DNA of 64,000 bases from the NCBI GenBank assembly GCA_030538115.1, contig JAUNUP010000002.1, forward strand, positions 183,508 to 247,507. The letters run 5' to 3'. The stretch is from Dermatophilus congolensis. GTDB taxonomy: Bacteria; Actinomycetota; Actinomycetes; Actinomycetales; Dermatophilaceae. Both the position numbers and the translations under genes were made by a program. Each line of letters starts with the position of its first letter. Position 1 is the stretch's first letter. Below the pieces are notes generated by a model. The model had not been told where the DNA came from, did not search any database, and worked only from the letters and a program-made list of their open reading frames with translations. Positions 28,746 through 37,270 of this stretch are shown here, in pieces.

Positions 28746-29813
28746 GTGCCCCGCCGCCCCACTCGCCCCACCCTCGAAGACGTGGCGGCAGAGGCCGGCG
28801 TTTCGCGCGCATCCGCCTCCCGCGCCCTGCGGGGCGACGGCAAGGTGACGCCGGAGACGGTGGCCCGCGTGCAGCTCGCGGCGGCTCACCTCGGCTACAT
28901 CCCCGACATGGGGGCGAAGGCGCTGGCCAGCGGGGGCAGCAGCATCATCGGGCTACTCAGCCGCGACCCGGCCAATCCCGCTCACGGGCTGCTCTACAGC
29001 CGCCTCCAGGTCGAGGCGAGGGGCGCGGGAGTGCTGCTCATGGGGCTCACGGTCGCCACCGACGATGCGCCGGCCACGCAGATGGCGGCGCTGCACCAGC
29101 TCATCGGACTTCGTCCGGCAGGCGTCATCGTCGCCACCGCAGGGGTCGCGAGCGAGCACCTGCAACGGTTCGCGCCCAGGCTCCCGATGATCCGCGTGGC
29201 CAGGCACGAACCCGACACGCGGCTGCACAACATCGCTTACGACGAGGCGCTCAACGGCCGCCTCATCGCCGAGCGGGTCGCCGACGCAGGCCACCACGAC
29301 GTGTGCGTCATCGGGCGCACCGACGCGGTCTCCCCCGCGGAGGCCGTGCGGACACAATGGATGCAGGCCACCCTCGAACAGCGCGGATGCCGGGTGCGGC
29401 GCATCGACCTCGTGGAGAGCGCGACGACGTCCGGGTCGCCCCACCACTCGCCTGGCGGAGCACCGACCGTCGCAATCTCGGCCTTCCCGGATGTGGTCGT
29501 CGACCTCGTCGTTTCCGGCGAGGTGACGTGCCTCATGTGCGCGAGCGACTACCTCGCGCTCACGGTGCTGCGGCAGTTGCGGCAGCGGGGTCTCCGAGTG
29601 CCCGACGACGTGTCGGTCACCGGCGTCGACGGGGTGCTGCCCGGGCTCGACCTCATCGGCCTCGACACCGTCGAACTCCCGGTCGGTGATCTGGCCGCGC
29701 GCACGATCTCGACCATGGTCCAACTGACCGCAGGCGATCAATCTCCCGAGCCCACACGCATCGCCCTACCTGGGGTGCTGCGACGGGGCAGCACGGTGTC
29801 CGAGGTGCGCTGA
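28746..29813 (+). CDS. LacI-family regulator of the ABC/GDPD operon
   Basis: A protein of about 355 residues that begins with the typical PRRPTRPTLEDVAAEAGVSR, then ASASRALRGDGKVTPETVARV, a LacI helix-turn-helix plus hinge helix. A periplasmic-binding-like effector domain follows (IIGLLSRDPANPAHGLLYSR to FPDVVVDLVVSGEVTCLMCA). The effector is probably a product or substrate of the transporter/phosphodiesterase. GTG 28746 is chosen because a -10-like CAAGAT (28734-28739) ends 6 nt before it and the fold starts immediately; an in-frame ATG at 28728 is the alternative. It should bind the GAGCGCTC palindrome at 23735-23752 upstream of the operon. Confidence 0.85.
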   Translation: MPRRPTRPTLEDVAAEAGVSRASASRALRGDGKVTPETVARVQLAAAHLGYIPDMGAKALASGGSSIIGLLSRDPANPAHGLLYSRLQVEARGAGVLLMGLTVATDDAPATQMAALHQLIGLRPAGVIVATAGVASEHLQRFAPRLPMIRVARHEPDTRLHNIAYDEALNGRLIAERVADAGHHDVCVIGRTDAVSPAEAVRTQWMQATLEQRGCRVRRIDLVESATTSGSPHHSPGGAPTVAISAFPDVVVDLVVSGEVTCLMCASDYLALTVLRQLRQRGLRVPDDVSVTGVDGVLPGLDLIGLDTVELPVGDLAARTISTMVQLTAGDQSPEPTRIALPGVLRRGSTVSEVR

Positions 29814-29902
29814 ACGAGCATCGGCACGTACGCACACGCGGCTCTCAGACTGTGTGGGTAGGCTCACTCGAACGTGACACCTGTCACGGGAACGGGGGCG
29901 AG

Positions 29903-30652
29903 ATGTTCAGTGGGTGGCGTCACCTGTTCCGCCGAGGTCGCGACGCAGATCCGCGCAAGGCGAGTTCAGCGAACCCCGAGTCGGCGCAGAACACGGATGC
30001 CGAGAACGAAGCCCTCACCGAGGAGGCGCTACTCGCCTCTCTGCGGCTGCAACTCGCCGACGTCGACCAAGTGCCTGTGCTGAGTAACCTCACGTACGTC
30101 CGGGCCTTCGCACCCGGTCTTGTCGAGATTCTCGCCGTGTGCCTGCCCGGCGCCGTTGTCGCGCCTCCCGCAGGCGAGCTCTCGAAGCTCGGCACTCCCC
30201 CTGAGCTCGTGGCGCGCGGCCGGGCGCAACTCGCGGATGTGCTTGGTGAGATCGGCGACACCATCGAGGTGCGGCAGTTCACCTCCGACGACGGCCTGAC
30301 CTTCACGGGACTGCTGGGTGAGTCGCTCTCGGTGGCGAGCCTCGCGATCCTTCTCCCCCAGGTCGTGCGGCTGCTGCACCGTGACGAGAGCACCGAGAAG
30401 GGCGTCTTCTTCGCGGTGCCGAACGCACACCATCTGGTGCTGCGTGTCGTCGACGGCATGGAGTCGCTCATGGCGGTCGGCCCGATGTCGGTGTTCGCCC
30501 GCAACGGCTACGAAGACGCCGCCTCCACCAGTCCGCACGTGTACTGGGCGCACGGCCCGGGCCTGAGCGAGCACACGCCGCTCACCACCCACGACTCCGA
30601 CCACATCGCGATCCACGTACCGAGCGACCTTTCGACCCTCCTGGAAACCTGA
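29903..30652 (+). CDS. Uncharacterised cytoplasmic protein
   Basis: A 249-residue protein I do not recognise. The N-terminus is basic (MFSGWRHLFRRGRDADPRK), then a polar acidic stretch, then an alternating alpha/beta body (VLSNLTYVRAFAPGLVEILA; LVLRVVDGMESLMAVGPMSV) that ends in hydrophilic turns. No signal peptide or transmembrane helix is apparent, and no catalytic motif. A -10-like TAGGCT (29859-29864) lies upstream and GGGGGCGAG precedes the ATG. It converges on cdsA with 3 bp between stops, at the edge of the LacI/ABC block. Confidence 0.65.
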   Translation: MFSGWRHLFRRGRDADPRKASSANPESAQNTDAENEALTEEALLASLRLQLADVDQVPVLSNLTYVRAFAPGLVEILAVCLPGAVVAPPAGELSKLGTPPELVARGRAQLADVLGEIGDTIEVRQFTSDDGLTFTGLLGESLSVASLAILLPQVVRLLHRDESTEKGVFFAVPNAHHLVLRVVDGMESLMAVGPMSVFARNGYEDAASTSPHVYWAHGPGLSEHTPLTTHDSDHIAIHVPSDLSTLLET

Positions 30653-30655
30653 GCG

Positions 30656-31492
30656 TCACGCACCCAGCAACAGGGTGAACGCGATCCAGGAGGCGGGGGC
30701 GCAGACGAGCAGCGAGTCCATGCGGTCCATGAGGCCGCCGTGGCCCGGCAGCATCGTGCCGAAGTCTTTGATACCCAGGTCGCGCTTGAGCATCGACTCG
30801 GTGAGATCGCCCAACGTCGCCAGCGCGGCCAAGAGCATCCCGGTGACGGCTCCGACCCACCAGGCGGCGTCGAGCATGAGCATCACGCTGATCGAACCGA
30901 CGACAGCGCACGTCACGACAGAGCCGGCGAACCCCTCCCACGACTTGTTCGGACTCACCGACGGCGACATCGGGTGCTTACCCATCGTCACTCCCGCCGC
31001 GTAGCCGCCGATGTCGCTGAACACCGTGATCAGCACGAATGCGATCACGCGGTACCGCCCGTCGGGCTGCGCGAGAAGCAACGCCGAGAACCCGGCGAGA
31101 AACGGCGCGTAGGCCAGCATGAACACACCGCTGCCCATGTCCCGGATCGCGGTGCGCGGCGCCCCGGACAGCGCCCTCCACACCACCACCGCGAGCACCG
31201 ACAGCCCGAACGTCACGACGAGCGCCGCCGGACCTCCGAAATACGCAGCCGGGCACATCACCGCCGCAGCGAGCACCACGGGGACGATCGGAACCGAGTG
31301 ACCGCCCTCCACGAACCCCCGCCGCAACTCGGTGACGGCGATCACTGCCGCGGGAGTCACCAGCAGCAGCCACCCCCAGGGCGCGACGAAGATGCACCCG
31401 AGGGCCACCAGGCCCATGAGTACACCGACACCGATGGCCGCCGGGAGGTTGCGCCCGGCCTTGCGCTTCTTCTCCGCGGGCGGGGCGCTCAC
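30656..31492 (-). CDS. cdsA: Phosphatidate cytidylyltransferase
   Basis: A 278-residue membrane enzyme making CDP-diacylglycerol from phosphatidic acid and CTP, the branch point to phosphatidylglycerol, cardiolipin and phosphatidylinositol. About eight hydrophobic helices are visible. The C-terminal family signature reads SPNKSWEGFAGSVV, then LGDLTESMLKRDLGIKDFG and MLPGHGGLMDRMDSLL, carrying the Asp residues for the metal and CTP. It follows frr by 2 bp in the conserved rpsB-tsf-pyrH-frr-cdsA order. Confidence 0.95.
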   Translation of the reverse strand: MSAPPAEKKRKAGRNLPAAIGVGVLMGLVALGCIFVAPWGWLLLVTPAAVIAVTELRRGFVEGGHSVPIVPVVLAAAVMCPAAYFGGPAALVVTFGLSVLAVVVWRALSGAPRTAIRDMGSGVFMLAYAPFLAGFSALLLAQPDGRYRVIAFVLITVFSDIGGYAAGVTMGKHPMSPSVSPNKSWEGFAGSVVTCAVVGSISVMLMLDAAWWVGAVTGMLLAALATLGDLTESMLKRDLGIKDFGTMLPGHGGLMDRMDSLLVCAPASWIAFTLLLGA

Positions 31493-31494
31493 GC

Positions 31495-32052
31495 TCAGAC
31501 CTCGATCAGTTCGGCCTCTTTGCCCTTCAGCAGTTCGTCGACACGGTCGACGTGCTTGCGGGTCATCGCCTCGAGTTCTTTCTCGGTGCGGTTGCCTTCG
31601 TCTTCGCCGATCTCGCCGTCTTTGACGGCCTTGTCGATGGCGTCCTTGGCGTGGCGGCGGATGTTGCGGATCGAGATCTTCGCATCTTCGCCCTTGCGGT
31701 GCGCGAGCTTGATGTACTCCTTGCGCCGCTCCTGCGTGAGGGCGGGCAGGATGCAGCGGATCGTCACACCGTCGTTGCTCGGGTTGATACCGAAATCGGA
31801 GTCGCGTAGCGACTTCTCGATCGCGGTCATCGCGCCCTTGTCATACGGCGTGATGAGCACGGTTCGAGCCTCCGGCGACTGGAAGGAGGCGAGCTGCTGC
31901 AACGGCGTCGGGGCGCCGTAGTAGTCGACGAGCAGCTTGTTGAACATGCCCGGCGCCACGCGGCCCGTACGGATCGAGGCGAAGTCCTCCTTGGCGACCT
32001 CGAGGGCCTTCTCCATCTTCTCTTCGGCCTCGAACATGGTCTCGTCCAACAT
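31495..32052 (-). CDS. frr: Ribosome recycling factor
   Basis: A 185-residue protein, exactly the usual length. It starts LDETMFEAEEKMEKALEVAK, carries SIRTGRVAPGMFNKLLVDYYG and RKEYIKLAHRKGEDAKISIR, and ends LLKGKEAELIEV. It splits post-termination ribosomes with EF-G. The ATG at 32052 has AAGGGG 6 nt upstream; the longer in-frame start at 32091 is rejected on family length. It lies between pyrH and cdsA. Confidence 0.97.
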   Translation of the reverse strand: MLDETMFEAEEKMEKALEVAKEDFASIRTGRVAPGMFNKLLVDYYGAPTPLQQLASFQSPEARTVLITPYDKGAMTAIEKSLRDSDFGINPSNDGVTIRCILPALTQERRKEYIKLAHRKGEDAKISIRNIRRHAKDAIDKAVKDGEIGEDEGNRTEKELEAMTRKHVDRVDELLKGKEAELIEV

Positions 32053-32144
32053 CGCGGACCCCTTCACCTCAGGCACCGGCAAGCCCGGCACGGCACATGC
32101 TGTTACTGCTACTGCCCCTCATCCTTGCAGACCGGGGCCGATGA

Positions 32145-32864
32145 TCAATCGCTGTAGACCTCAGTGCCGATCAGTTCGCCGCGCAGCGCCTTCGTGATCG
32201 ACCCCTCGCCCTGCATCGCGAACACGACCATCGGCAGCTTGTTGTCGCGGCAGAGGCTGAACGCGGCGGCGTCGACGACCTTGAGGCCGTCCTTGAGTGC
32301 GTCGGTGTAGCTCACGCGGTCGAGCTTGCGGGCGGAGGCATCGGTGCGCGGGTCAGCCGTGTAGACACCGTCGACACCGTTCTTGCTCATCAGCACCGCA
32401 TCGCTGGCCGTTTCGAGGGCGCGCTGCGCCGCCACCGTGTCGGTCGAGAAGAACGGCATGCCGGCACCGGCGCCGAAGATGACGACGCGGCCCTTCTCCA
32501 GGTGACGGATCGCCTTGCGCGGGATGTACGGCTCGGCGACCTGGCCCATCGTGATCGCGGTCTGCACGCGGGTCTCGACGCCCTCCTTCTCCAAGAAGTC
32601 TTGGAGGGCGAGGCAGTTCATCACCGTGCCGAGCATGCCCATGTAGTCGGCGCGGGTGCGCTCCATGCCGCGCTCCTGCATCTGGGCGCCGCGGAAGAAA
32701 TTGCCGCCACCGACGACGATCGCGACCTCGACGCCGTCTTTGACGGCCTCGGCGATCTGCTTGGCGATACCCCGCACGACGTCGGGGTCGACGCCGATCG
32801 TCCCGCCTCCGAAAGCCTCACCAGAGAGCTTGAGCAGGACTCGCTTGTAGGCACGGTTGGACAC
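32145..32864 (-). CDS. pyrH: UMP kinase
   Basis: A 239-residue bacterial UMP kinase of the amino-acid-kinase family, converting UMP to UDP. Motifs: [14 protein letters not shown] (P-loop-like start), [29 protein letters not shown] and [22 protein letters not shown] 32864 is the likely start, since the family sequence begins there and GGGAG lies upstream; an open extension to 32930 is not conserved. A strong terminator lies between tsf and pyrH, so pyrH probably has its own promoter or relies on read-through. Confidence 0.96.
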   Translation of the reverse strand: MSNRAYKRVLLKLSGEAFGGGTIGVDPDVVRGIAKQIAEAVKDGVEVAIVVGGGNFFRGAQMQERGMERTRADYMGMLGTVMNCLALQDFLEKEGVETRVQTAITMGQVAEPYIPRKAIRHLEKGRVVIFGAGAGMPFFSTDTVAAQRALETASDAVLMSKNGVDGVYTADPRTDASARKLDRVSYTDALKDGLKVVDAAAFSLCRDNKLPMVVFAMQGEGSITKALRGELIGTEVYSD

Positions 32865-32937
32865 GGATGTACTCCCAAACGTCGATCGAGGTGCGGTCGC
32901 CCCATCCTTCCATGCGCTGCGTGCACACACCTAAACG

Positions 32938-32993
32938 CGCGAAACCCGGAGTCTCAGCCCCCCTGGTAGGGGCCGGAAACTCCGGGTTTCGCG
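32938..32993 (-). terminator. Terminator downstream of tsf
   Basis: Perfect 15-bp arms CGCGAAACCCGGAGT (32938-32952) and ACTCCGGGTTTCGCG (32979-32993) lie 17 nt past the tsf stop. The loop contains a smaller CCCC/GGGG stem. In the tsf direction it is followed by GCGTTTAGG, a weak U-tract. The hairpin splits tsf from pyrH. Confidence 0.75.
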
Positions 32994-33010
32994 TTGTTCA
33001 GCGCGAAGGG

Positions 33011-33838
33011 TCAGGCGCCCACGCGGAAGCGGGCGAAGCTCTGCGCCTCGACGCCGGCCTCGGCGAGCACGGCCTTGACCAGCTTCTTCTGGTCCTTGGC
33101 GTACTTCTGGTCGAGGAGCACGTTCTCGGCGAAGAAGCCGTTGACGCGGCCTTCGACGATCTTCGGGAGGGCGGCCTCGGGCTTGCCCTCCTCACGCGCG
33201 GTCTCCTCGGCGAGACGACGCTCGGTGGCGACCGTCTCCTCGTCGATCTCGTCGCGGGTCAGCGCGGTCGGCGAGAAGGCCGCGACGTGCATCGCGACGT
33301 CGCGAGCCACGGCCGCGTCGGAGCCGGAGTAGGCGAACAGCACGCCGATCTGCGGGGGCAGGTCGGGGCTGGTCTTGTGCAGGTAGGCCAGCACGTTCTC
33401 GCCCTCGATGCGGGCCACGCGACGGACCTCCATCTTCTCGCCCGTGGCGGCAGCCGTGTTGTCGATGAGCGACTGCACGGTCTCACCGTTCGCGTCAGCC
33501 GCCATGAGGGCCTCGACGTCGGTGGCGCCGGAGGCGACCGCAGCGGCGAGCACGGTGTCGGCCAGTGCGATGAACTTGTCACCCTTGGCGACGAAGTCGG
33601 TCTCGCAGTTGACCTCGACCATCGTGCCGACGTTGCCGTCGACCTGGGCAGCGACGAGGCCGTTGGAGGCCGAGCGGCCCTCACGCTTCGTGATGCCCTT
33701 GAGGCCCTTGACGCGCAGGAGCTCTGCCGCCTTCACCTTGTCGCCGTCGGCCTCGTCGAGGGCCTTCTTGACATCGAGCATGCCCGCGCCGGTCTGCTCG
33801 CGGACTTCCTTGATGTCGGCCGTCGTGTAGTTAGCCAT
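33011..33838 (-). CDS. tsf: Translation elongation factor Ts
   Basis: A 275-residue EF-Ts, the guanine-nucleotide exchange factor for EF-Tu. The N-terminal UBA-like domain ANYTTADIKEVREQTGAGML-DVKKALDEADGD is followed by the signature GLVAAQVDGNVGTMVEVNCETDFVAK and the dimerisation core. It follows rpsB on the same strand with a 99-bp spacer containing a strong hairpin. Length and content are standard. Confidence 0.97.
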   Translation of the reverse strand: MANYTTADIKEVREQTGAGMLDVKKALDEADGDKVKAAELLRVKGLKGITKREGRSASNGLVAAQVDGNVGTMVEVNCETDFVAKGDKFIALADTVLAAAVASGATDVEALMAADANGETVQSLIDNTAAATGEKMEVRRVARIEGENVLAYLHKTSPDLPPQIGVLFAYSGSDAAVARDVAMHVAAFSPTALTRDEIDEETVATERRLAEETAREEGKPEAALPKIVEGRVNGFFAENVLLDQKYAKDQKKLVKAVLAEAGVEAQSFARFRVGA

Positions 33839-33864
33839 GGATTAGCCACACTCTCTTTCGTGAC

Positions 33865-33900
33865 GACGCTCGTGGGCGATGAACCTCGCCCACGAGCGTC
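33865..33900 (-). terminator. Hairpin between rpsB and tsf
   Basis: Perfect 15-bp arms GACGCTCGTGGGCGA (33865-33879) and TCGCCCACGAGCGTC (33886-33900) with a 6-nt loop. There is no U-tract, so it may be a processing or attenuation site that tunes tsf relative to rpsB, not a full stop. Confidence 0.6.
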
Positions 33901-33937
33901 TGAGTTGTCAAAGATCTGTGATGTCTAGGTCAGTCCG

Positions 33938-34840
33938 TCAGGACTGGGTGCCGGCCTCGTCAGCGGCCTCGGGGGCCTCGGTGACCTCGGCCTCGGCCGG
34001 AGCCGGAGCGGCGGCTTCCTGCGCGGGGGCCTCAGCAGCCGGAGCCTCAGCGGCAGGCGCCTCGGCGGCGAGGAGCTCGCGCTCCCACTCGGCCAGCGGC
34101 TCGGCCGCAGCGCCACCGTCGACGGCGTCGGTGCCGCCACCGGCACCCTGGCTGCGGGTCATGAGACCGTCGGCGACGGCGTCGGCGACCACGCGGGTCA
34201 GCAGCGTGACGGAGCGGATCGCGTCGTCGTTGCCGGGGATCTTGTAGTCGACCTCGTCGGGGTCGCAGTTGGTGTCGAGGATCGCGACGACCGGGATGTT
34301 GAGCTTGCGGGCCTCGGTGACGGCCAGGTGCTCCTTCTTGGTGTCGACGATCCACACGGCCGAGGGAACCTTGGCCATGTCGCGGATACCGCCGAGGGTG
34401 CGCTCGAGCTTCTCCATCTCGCGGTGGAGAACGAGCAGCTCCTTCTTGGTGCGGCCCGAACCGGCGACGTCGTCGTAGTCGATGCCCTCGAGCTCCTTGA
34501 GGCGCTCGAGACGCTTGTGCACCGTGTTGAAGTTGGTGAGCATGCCGCCCAGCCAGCGGTGGTTCACGTACGGCATGCCGACGCGGGTCGCCTGCTCGGC
34601 GATGGCCTCCTGGGCCTGCTTCTTCGTGCCGACGAACATCACGGAGCCGCCGTGCGCGACGGTCTGCTTGATGAAGTCGTATGCGTCGTTGATGTACGTC
34701 AGCGACTGCTGCAGGTCGATGATGTAGATGCCGTTGCGCTCGGTCATGATGAAGCGCTTCATCTTGGGGTTCCAGCGACGGGTCTGGTGCCCGAAGTGGA
34801 CGCCGCTCTCCAGGAGCTGGCGCATGGTGACGACGGCCAT
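33938..34840 (-). CDS. rpsB: 30S ribosomal protein S2
   Basis: A 300-residue S2. The core is [39 protein letters not shown] and [20 protein letters not shown], then [20 protein letters not shown]. The last 55 residues are an Ala/Glu/Pro repeat tail ([20 protein letters not shown]) of the kind seen in high-GC actinobacteria. The 268-bp region upstream is divergent from an aminotransferase gene and should hold the rpsB promoter; I could not identify an S2 autoregulatory structure in it. Confidence 0.97.
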   Translation of the reverse strand: MAVVTMRQLLESGVHFGHQTRRWNPKMKRFIMTERNGIYIIDLQQSLTYINDAYDFIKQTVAHGGSVMFVGTKKQAQEAIAEQATRVGMPYVNHRWLGGMLTNFNTVHKRLERLKELEGIDYDDVAGSGRTKKELLVLHREMEKLERTLGGIRDMAKVPSAVWIVDTKKEHLAVTEARKLNIPVVAILDTNCDPDEVDYKIPGNDDAIRSVTLLTRVVADAVADGLMTRSQGAGGGTDAVDGGAAAEPLAEWERELLAAEAPAAEAPAAEAPAQEAAAPAPAEAEVTEAPEAADEAGTQS

Positions 34841-35108
34841 GCCGTGGTCTCCTTCTCTCGTTCCAGTTATTCACGCACAGTGCGGGATTGCGCTGGGCAT
34901 GCCTGGCGTCACGAGCAGCCGCCACCGTTGGTGAACGGACTGACGGCGACCACTCCCCGAATACTCCTGCACGGAGCTGCTCGGGCCGGTGACGCGCGAA
35001 TTCCCCTGTTCGCGAGGCACATGTTCGGCCACACGACAGAGGTGGCTCCAGTCTACGCGCCCAAGACCGCTCGGCCGAATCGGCGACGGTCGGCCATAGT
35101 CTGGCGCG

Positions 35109-36281
35109 ATGAGCGATCCCCTCGTCGAACGCATGCGGCCGTTCGGCTCCACGATCTTCGGGCGAATCAGCGGCCTCGCCGCCCAAGTGGGGGCCGTCAA
35201 CCTCGGCCAGGGCTTCCCTGACGAAGACGGGCCGCGCGAGGTGCTCGAGGCCGCCTCCGCAGCGCTGTTCGACGGGCGCAACCAGTACCCGCCCCCGAAC
35301 GGAACCCCGCTCCTCCGGGAGGCGATCGCGCGCCACCGCGGCACCCACTTCGGCATCGAGGTCGACCCGGCCGACGTGCTGGTGACGCACGGCGCCACCG
35401 AGGGCATCGCCTCGTGCCTGCTCGGCCTGTGCGAAGCGGGCGACGAGGTGGTGACGTTCGAGCCGTACTTCGATTCGTACGCCGCGATCATCGCCTTGGC
35501 CGGAGCTACGCGGCGCACGAGCGTGCTGCGCTTTCCCGACTACGCGGTCGACGAGGCCTCACTACGCGCCGCGTTCGGACCGCGGACGCGCGCGATTCTA
35601 CTCAACTCCCCACACAACCCGACCGGCAAGGTGTTCACGCGTGAGGAGCTCGAGCTGATCCGCGACCTCGCAGTCGAGTACGACGCGTGGATCATCACCG
35701 ACGAGGTCTACGAACACCTCGTCTTCGACGGCGCCACGCACATCCCGATCGCGTCGCTGCCCGGAGCCGCCGAGCGCACCCTCTCCATCGGATCGGCGGG
35801 CAAGACGTTTTCGGTGACCGGTTGGAAGGTCGGCTGGGTCACCGGCCCGGCCGAGGGCGTCGCAGCAGCGGCTGCGGTCAAGCAGTTCCTCACCTACGCG
35901 GGCGGAGCACCGTTTCAGCCCGCCGTGGCCACGGGGCTCGATCTGCCCGGCGAGTACTTCGCGCACGTGGCGCGCGCCTTGCAGGCCAAGCGCGACTTGT
36001 TCGTCGGCGCGCTCCGCTTGGTCGACATCCCGCTATCGGAGCCGCAGGGCACGTTCTTCGTCACGGCAGACCTCGCTCCACTCGGCGTCACCGATGCGGC
36101 GGCCTTCTGCTTCGAGATGCCCGAACGGTTCGGCCTGGCCGCGATCCCCGTATCGGTCTTCCACGACGATCCGGAGGTCGCCCGCAGCATCGTCAGGTTC
36201 GCCTTCTGTAAGCGCAACGAGACGCTCTTCGAGGGCGTGACCAGGCTGGATGCGATGGTGAACACGCTGCGGACCACGTGA
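35109..36281 (+). CDS. Class I/II PLP aminotransferase (kynurenine/DapC-like)
   Basis: A 390-residue fold-I aminotransferase with NLGQGFPDEDGP at the N-terminus, LNSPHNPTGKVFTREELE (Asn contacting PLP), ITDEVYEHLVFD (Asp), and the PLP lysine in SIGSAGKTFSVTGWKVGW. This subgroup includes kynurenine-oxoglutarate, glutamine-pyruvate and actinobacterial N-succinyldiaminopimelate (DapC) aminotransferases; sequence cannot pick one. A -10-like CATAGT (35095-35100) lies 8 nt before the ATG with no Shine-Dalgarno. It converges on the aromatic-degradation operon through a strong terminator. Confidence 0.85.
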   Translation: MSDPLVERMRPFGSTIFGRISGLAAQVGAVNLGQGFPDEDGPREVLEAASAALFDGRNQYPPPNGTPLLREAIARHRGTHFGIEVDPADVLVTHGATEGIASCLLGLCEAGDEVVTFEPYFDSYAAIIALAGATRRTSVLRFPDYAVDEASLRAAFGPRTRAILLNSPHNPTGKVFTREELELIRDLAVEYDAWIITDEVYEHLVFDGATHIPIASLPGAAERTLSIGSAGKTFSVTGWKVGWVTGPAEGVAAAAAVKQFLTYAGGAPFQPAVATGLDLPGEYFAHVARALQAKRDLFVGALRLVDIPLSEPQGTFFVTADLAPLGVTDAAAFCFEMPERFGLAAIPVSVFHDDPEVARSIVRFAFCKRNETLFEGVTRLDAMVNTLRTT

Positions 36282-36344
36282 AGGTCGGATCGCAGCGCGT
36301 AGCACCAGGGCCGGTGTCGAGGATGCGCCGGAACGGAAGCACAG

Positions 36345-36378
36345 GGAAGCGGGGACTTGAACACAAGTCCCCGCTTCC
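36345..36378. terminator. Bidirectional terminator between aminotransferase and hydrolase
   Basis: Perfect 14-bp arms GGAAGCGGGGACTT (36345-36358) and AAGTCCCCGCTTCC (36365-36378) with a 6-nt loop sit between converging stop codons. Confidence 0.8.
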
Positions 36379-36415
36379 ACGTTCGCCCGGTGGCCATCGG
36401 CCATGCGGCGGTGTG

Positions 36416-37270
36416 TCAGTGATTCCGGACGAAGTCGATCACCAGACGGTTGAACTCATCCGCATGTTCGAGCTGTGCCCAATGTCCACACCGGTTGATG
36501 ATGTGCGCCCGGGAATCCGGAATGTTCGCGGCCAGGAACAGGGTGGACTCGAACGAGACCACCCGGTCGTCGCGGCCGTGAATGAGCAGAGCAGGCGCCG
36601 TGATCTCCGAGAGGCGCGACAGATCGACCCACGTGGGAATGGGCGCCCGAGGTCCTGCCTTCGCGATGTTGGCCACGTGCTGGGGCCTTTTCTCGATGGC
36701 TTCGGAGCGCTGCGCACTCAGCTCGGGAGTCGCAAACCTCTTGCGGTCGTAGACCATGATTTCGACGAGCCGCTGCATGCCTTCCGGGGAGTAGTTCTCG
36801 TACCCCTGATACATGATCTTCAACCCCTCGGAGGGGCCGCCGCCCGCTCCGAAGATGAACGGTCTCATCTGCGTCGGTGGCCCCATGGTGATGAGGTGTG
36901 AAACGCGCTCGGGACGCTCGACCGCCATGCGGATCGATGTATGACCGCCCATCGAATTGCCGACGAACGCCGCCTTTTCGATACCCAGCGCGTCGAGGAA
37001 CTGCGTGACGGCATCCAGAGGTTCGTAGTGGGCGAAATCGGGCACCTCCTGGGAGCCTCCCCAGCCGGGCAGGTCGATGGCGAAGGTTCGGAATCCCGCG
37101 TCTGCGAGCGCACCGATGTTCGGGTTGTAGTTGCTCCATCCGGTGGCGCCGGGCCCGCCACCGTGGATCAGGAGGATCGGGTACCCGTCGCTCGGTCCGG
37201 CCTCGTTGTAGTGGATCTTCCAGTCGGGGGTTTCGATGTCACGGGCCACATCGGCTTCGGTGATGTTCAT
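36416..37270 (-). CDS. Meta-cleavage product C-C hydrolase (MhpC/HsaD/BphD-like)
   Basis: A 284-residue alpha/beta hydrolase that would cut the ring-opened product of the upstream dioxygenase. The start is DWKIHYNEAGPSDGYPILLI with oxyanion loop HGGGPGATGWSNY. The nucleophile is Ser in VGNSMGGHTS (about 110-119), the acid Asp is in LLIHGRDDRVVSFE, and the His is in NRCGHWAQLEHADEFN. The HGGGPGA and GNSMGG combination is diagnostic of the MhpC/BphD/HsaD group. The ATG at 37270 overlaps the stop of the dioxygenase gene (ATGA); GGAGG lies 9 nt upstream. It is last of a three-gene operon. Confidence 0.9.
   Translation of the reverse strand: MNITEADVARDIETPDWKIHYNEAGPSDGYPILLIHGGGPGATGWSNYNPNIGALADAGFRTFAIDLPGWGGSQEVPDFAHYEPLDAVTQFLDALGIEKAAFVGNSMGGHTSIRMAVERPERVSHLITMGPPTQMRPFIFGAGGGPSEGLKIMYQGYENYSPEGMQRLVEIMVYDRKRFATPELSAQRSEAIEKRPQHVANIAKAGPRAPIPTWVDLSRLSEITAPALLIHGRDDRVVSFESTLFLAANIPDSRAHIINRCGHWAQLEHADEFNRLVIDFVRNH

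Noticed and set aside
35010..35035. A further copy of the dispersed element in the rpsB leader
   Set aside because: GGCACATGTTC resembles the body start, but neither palindromic arm is present, so chance similarity cannot be excluded.
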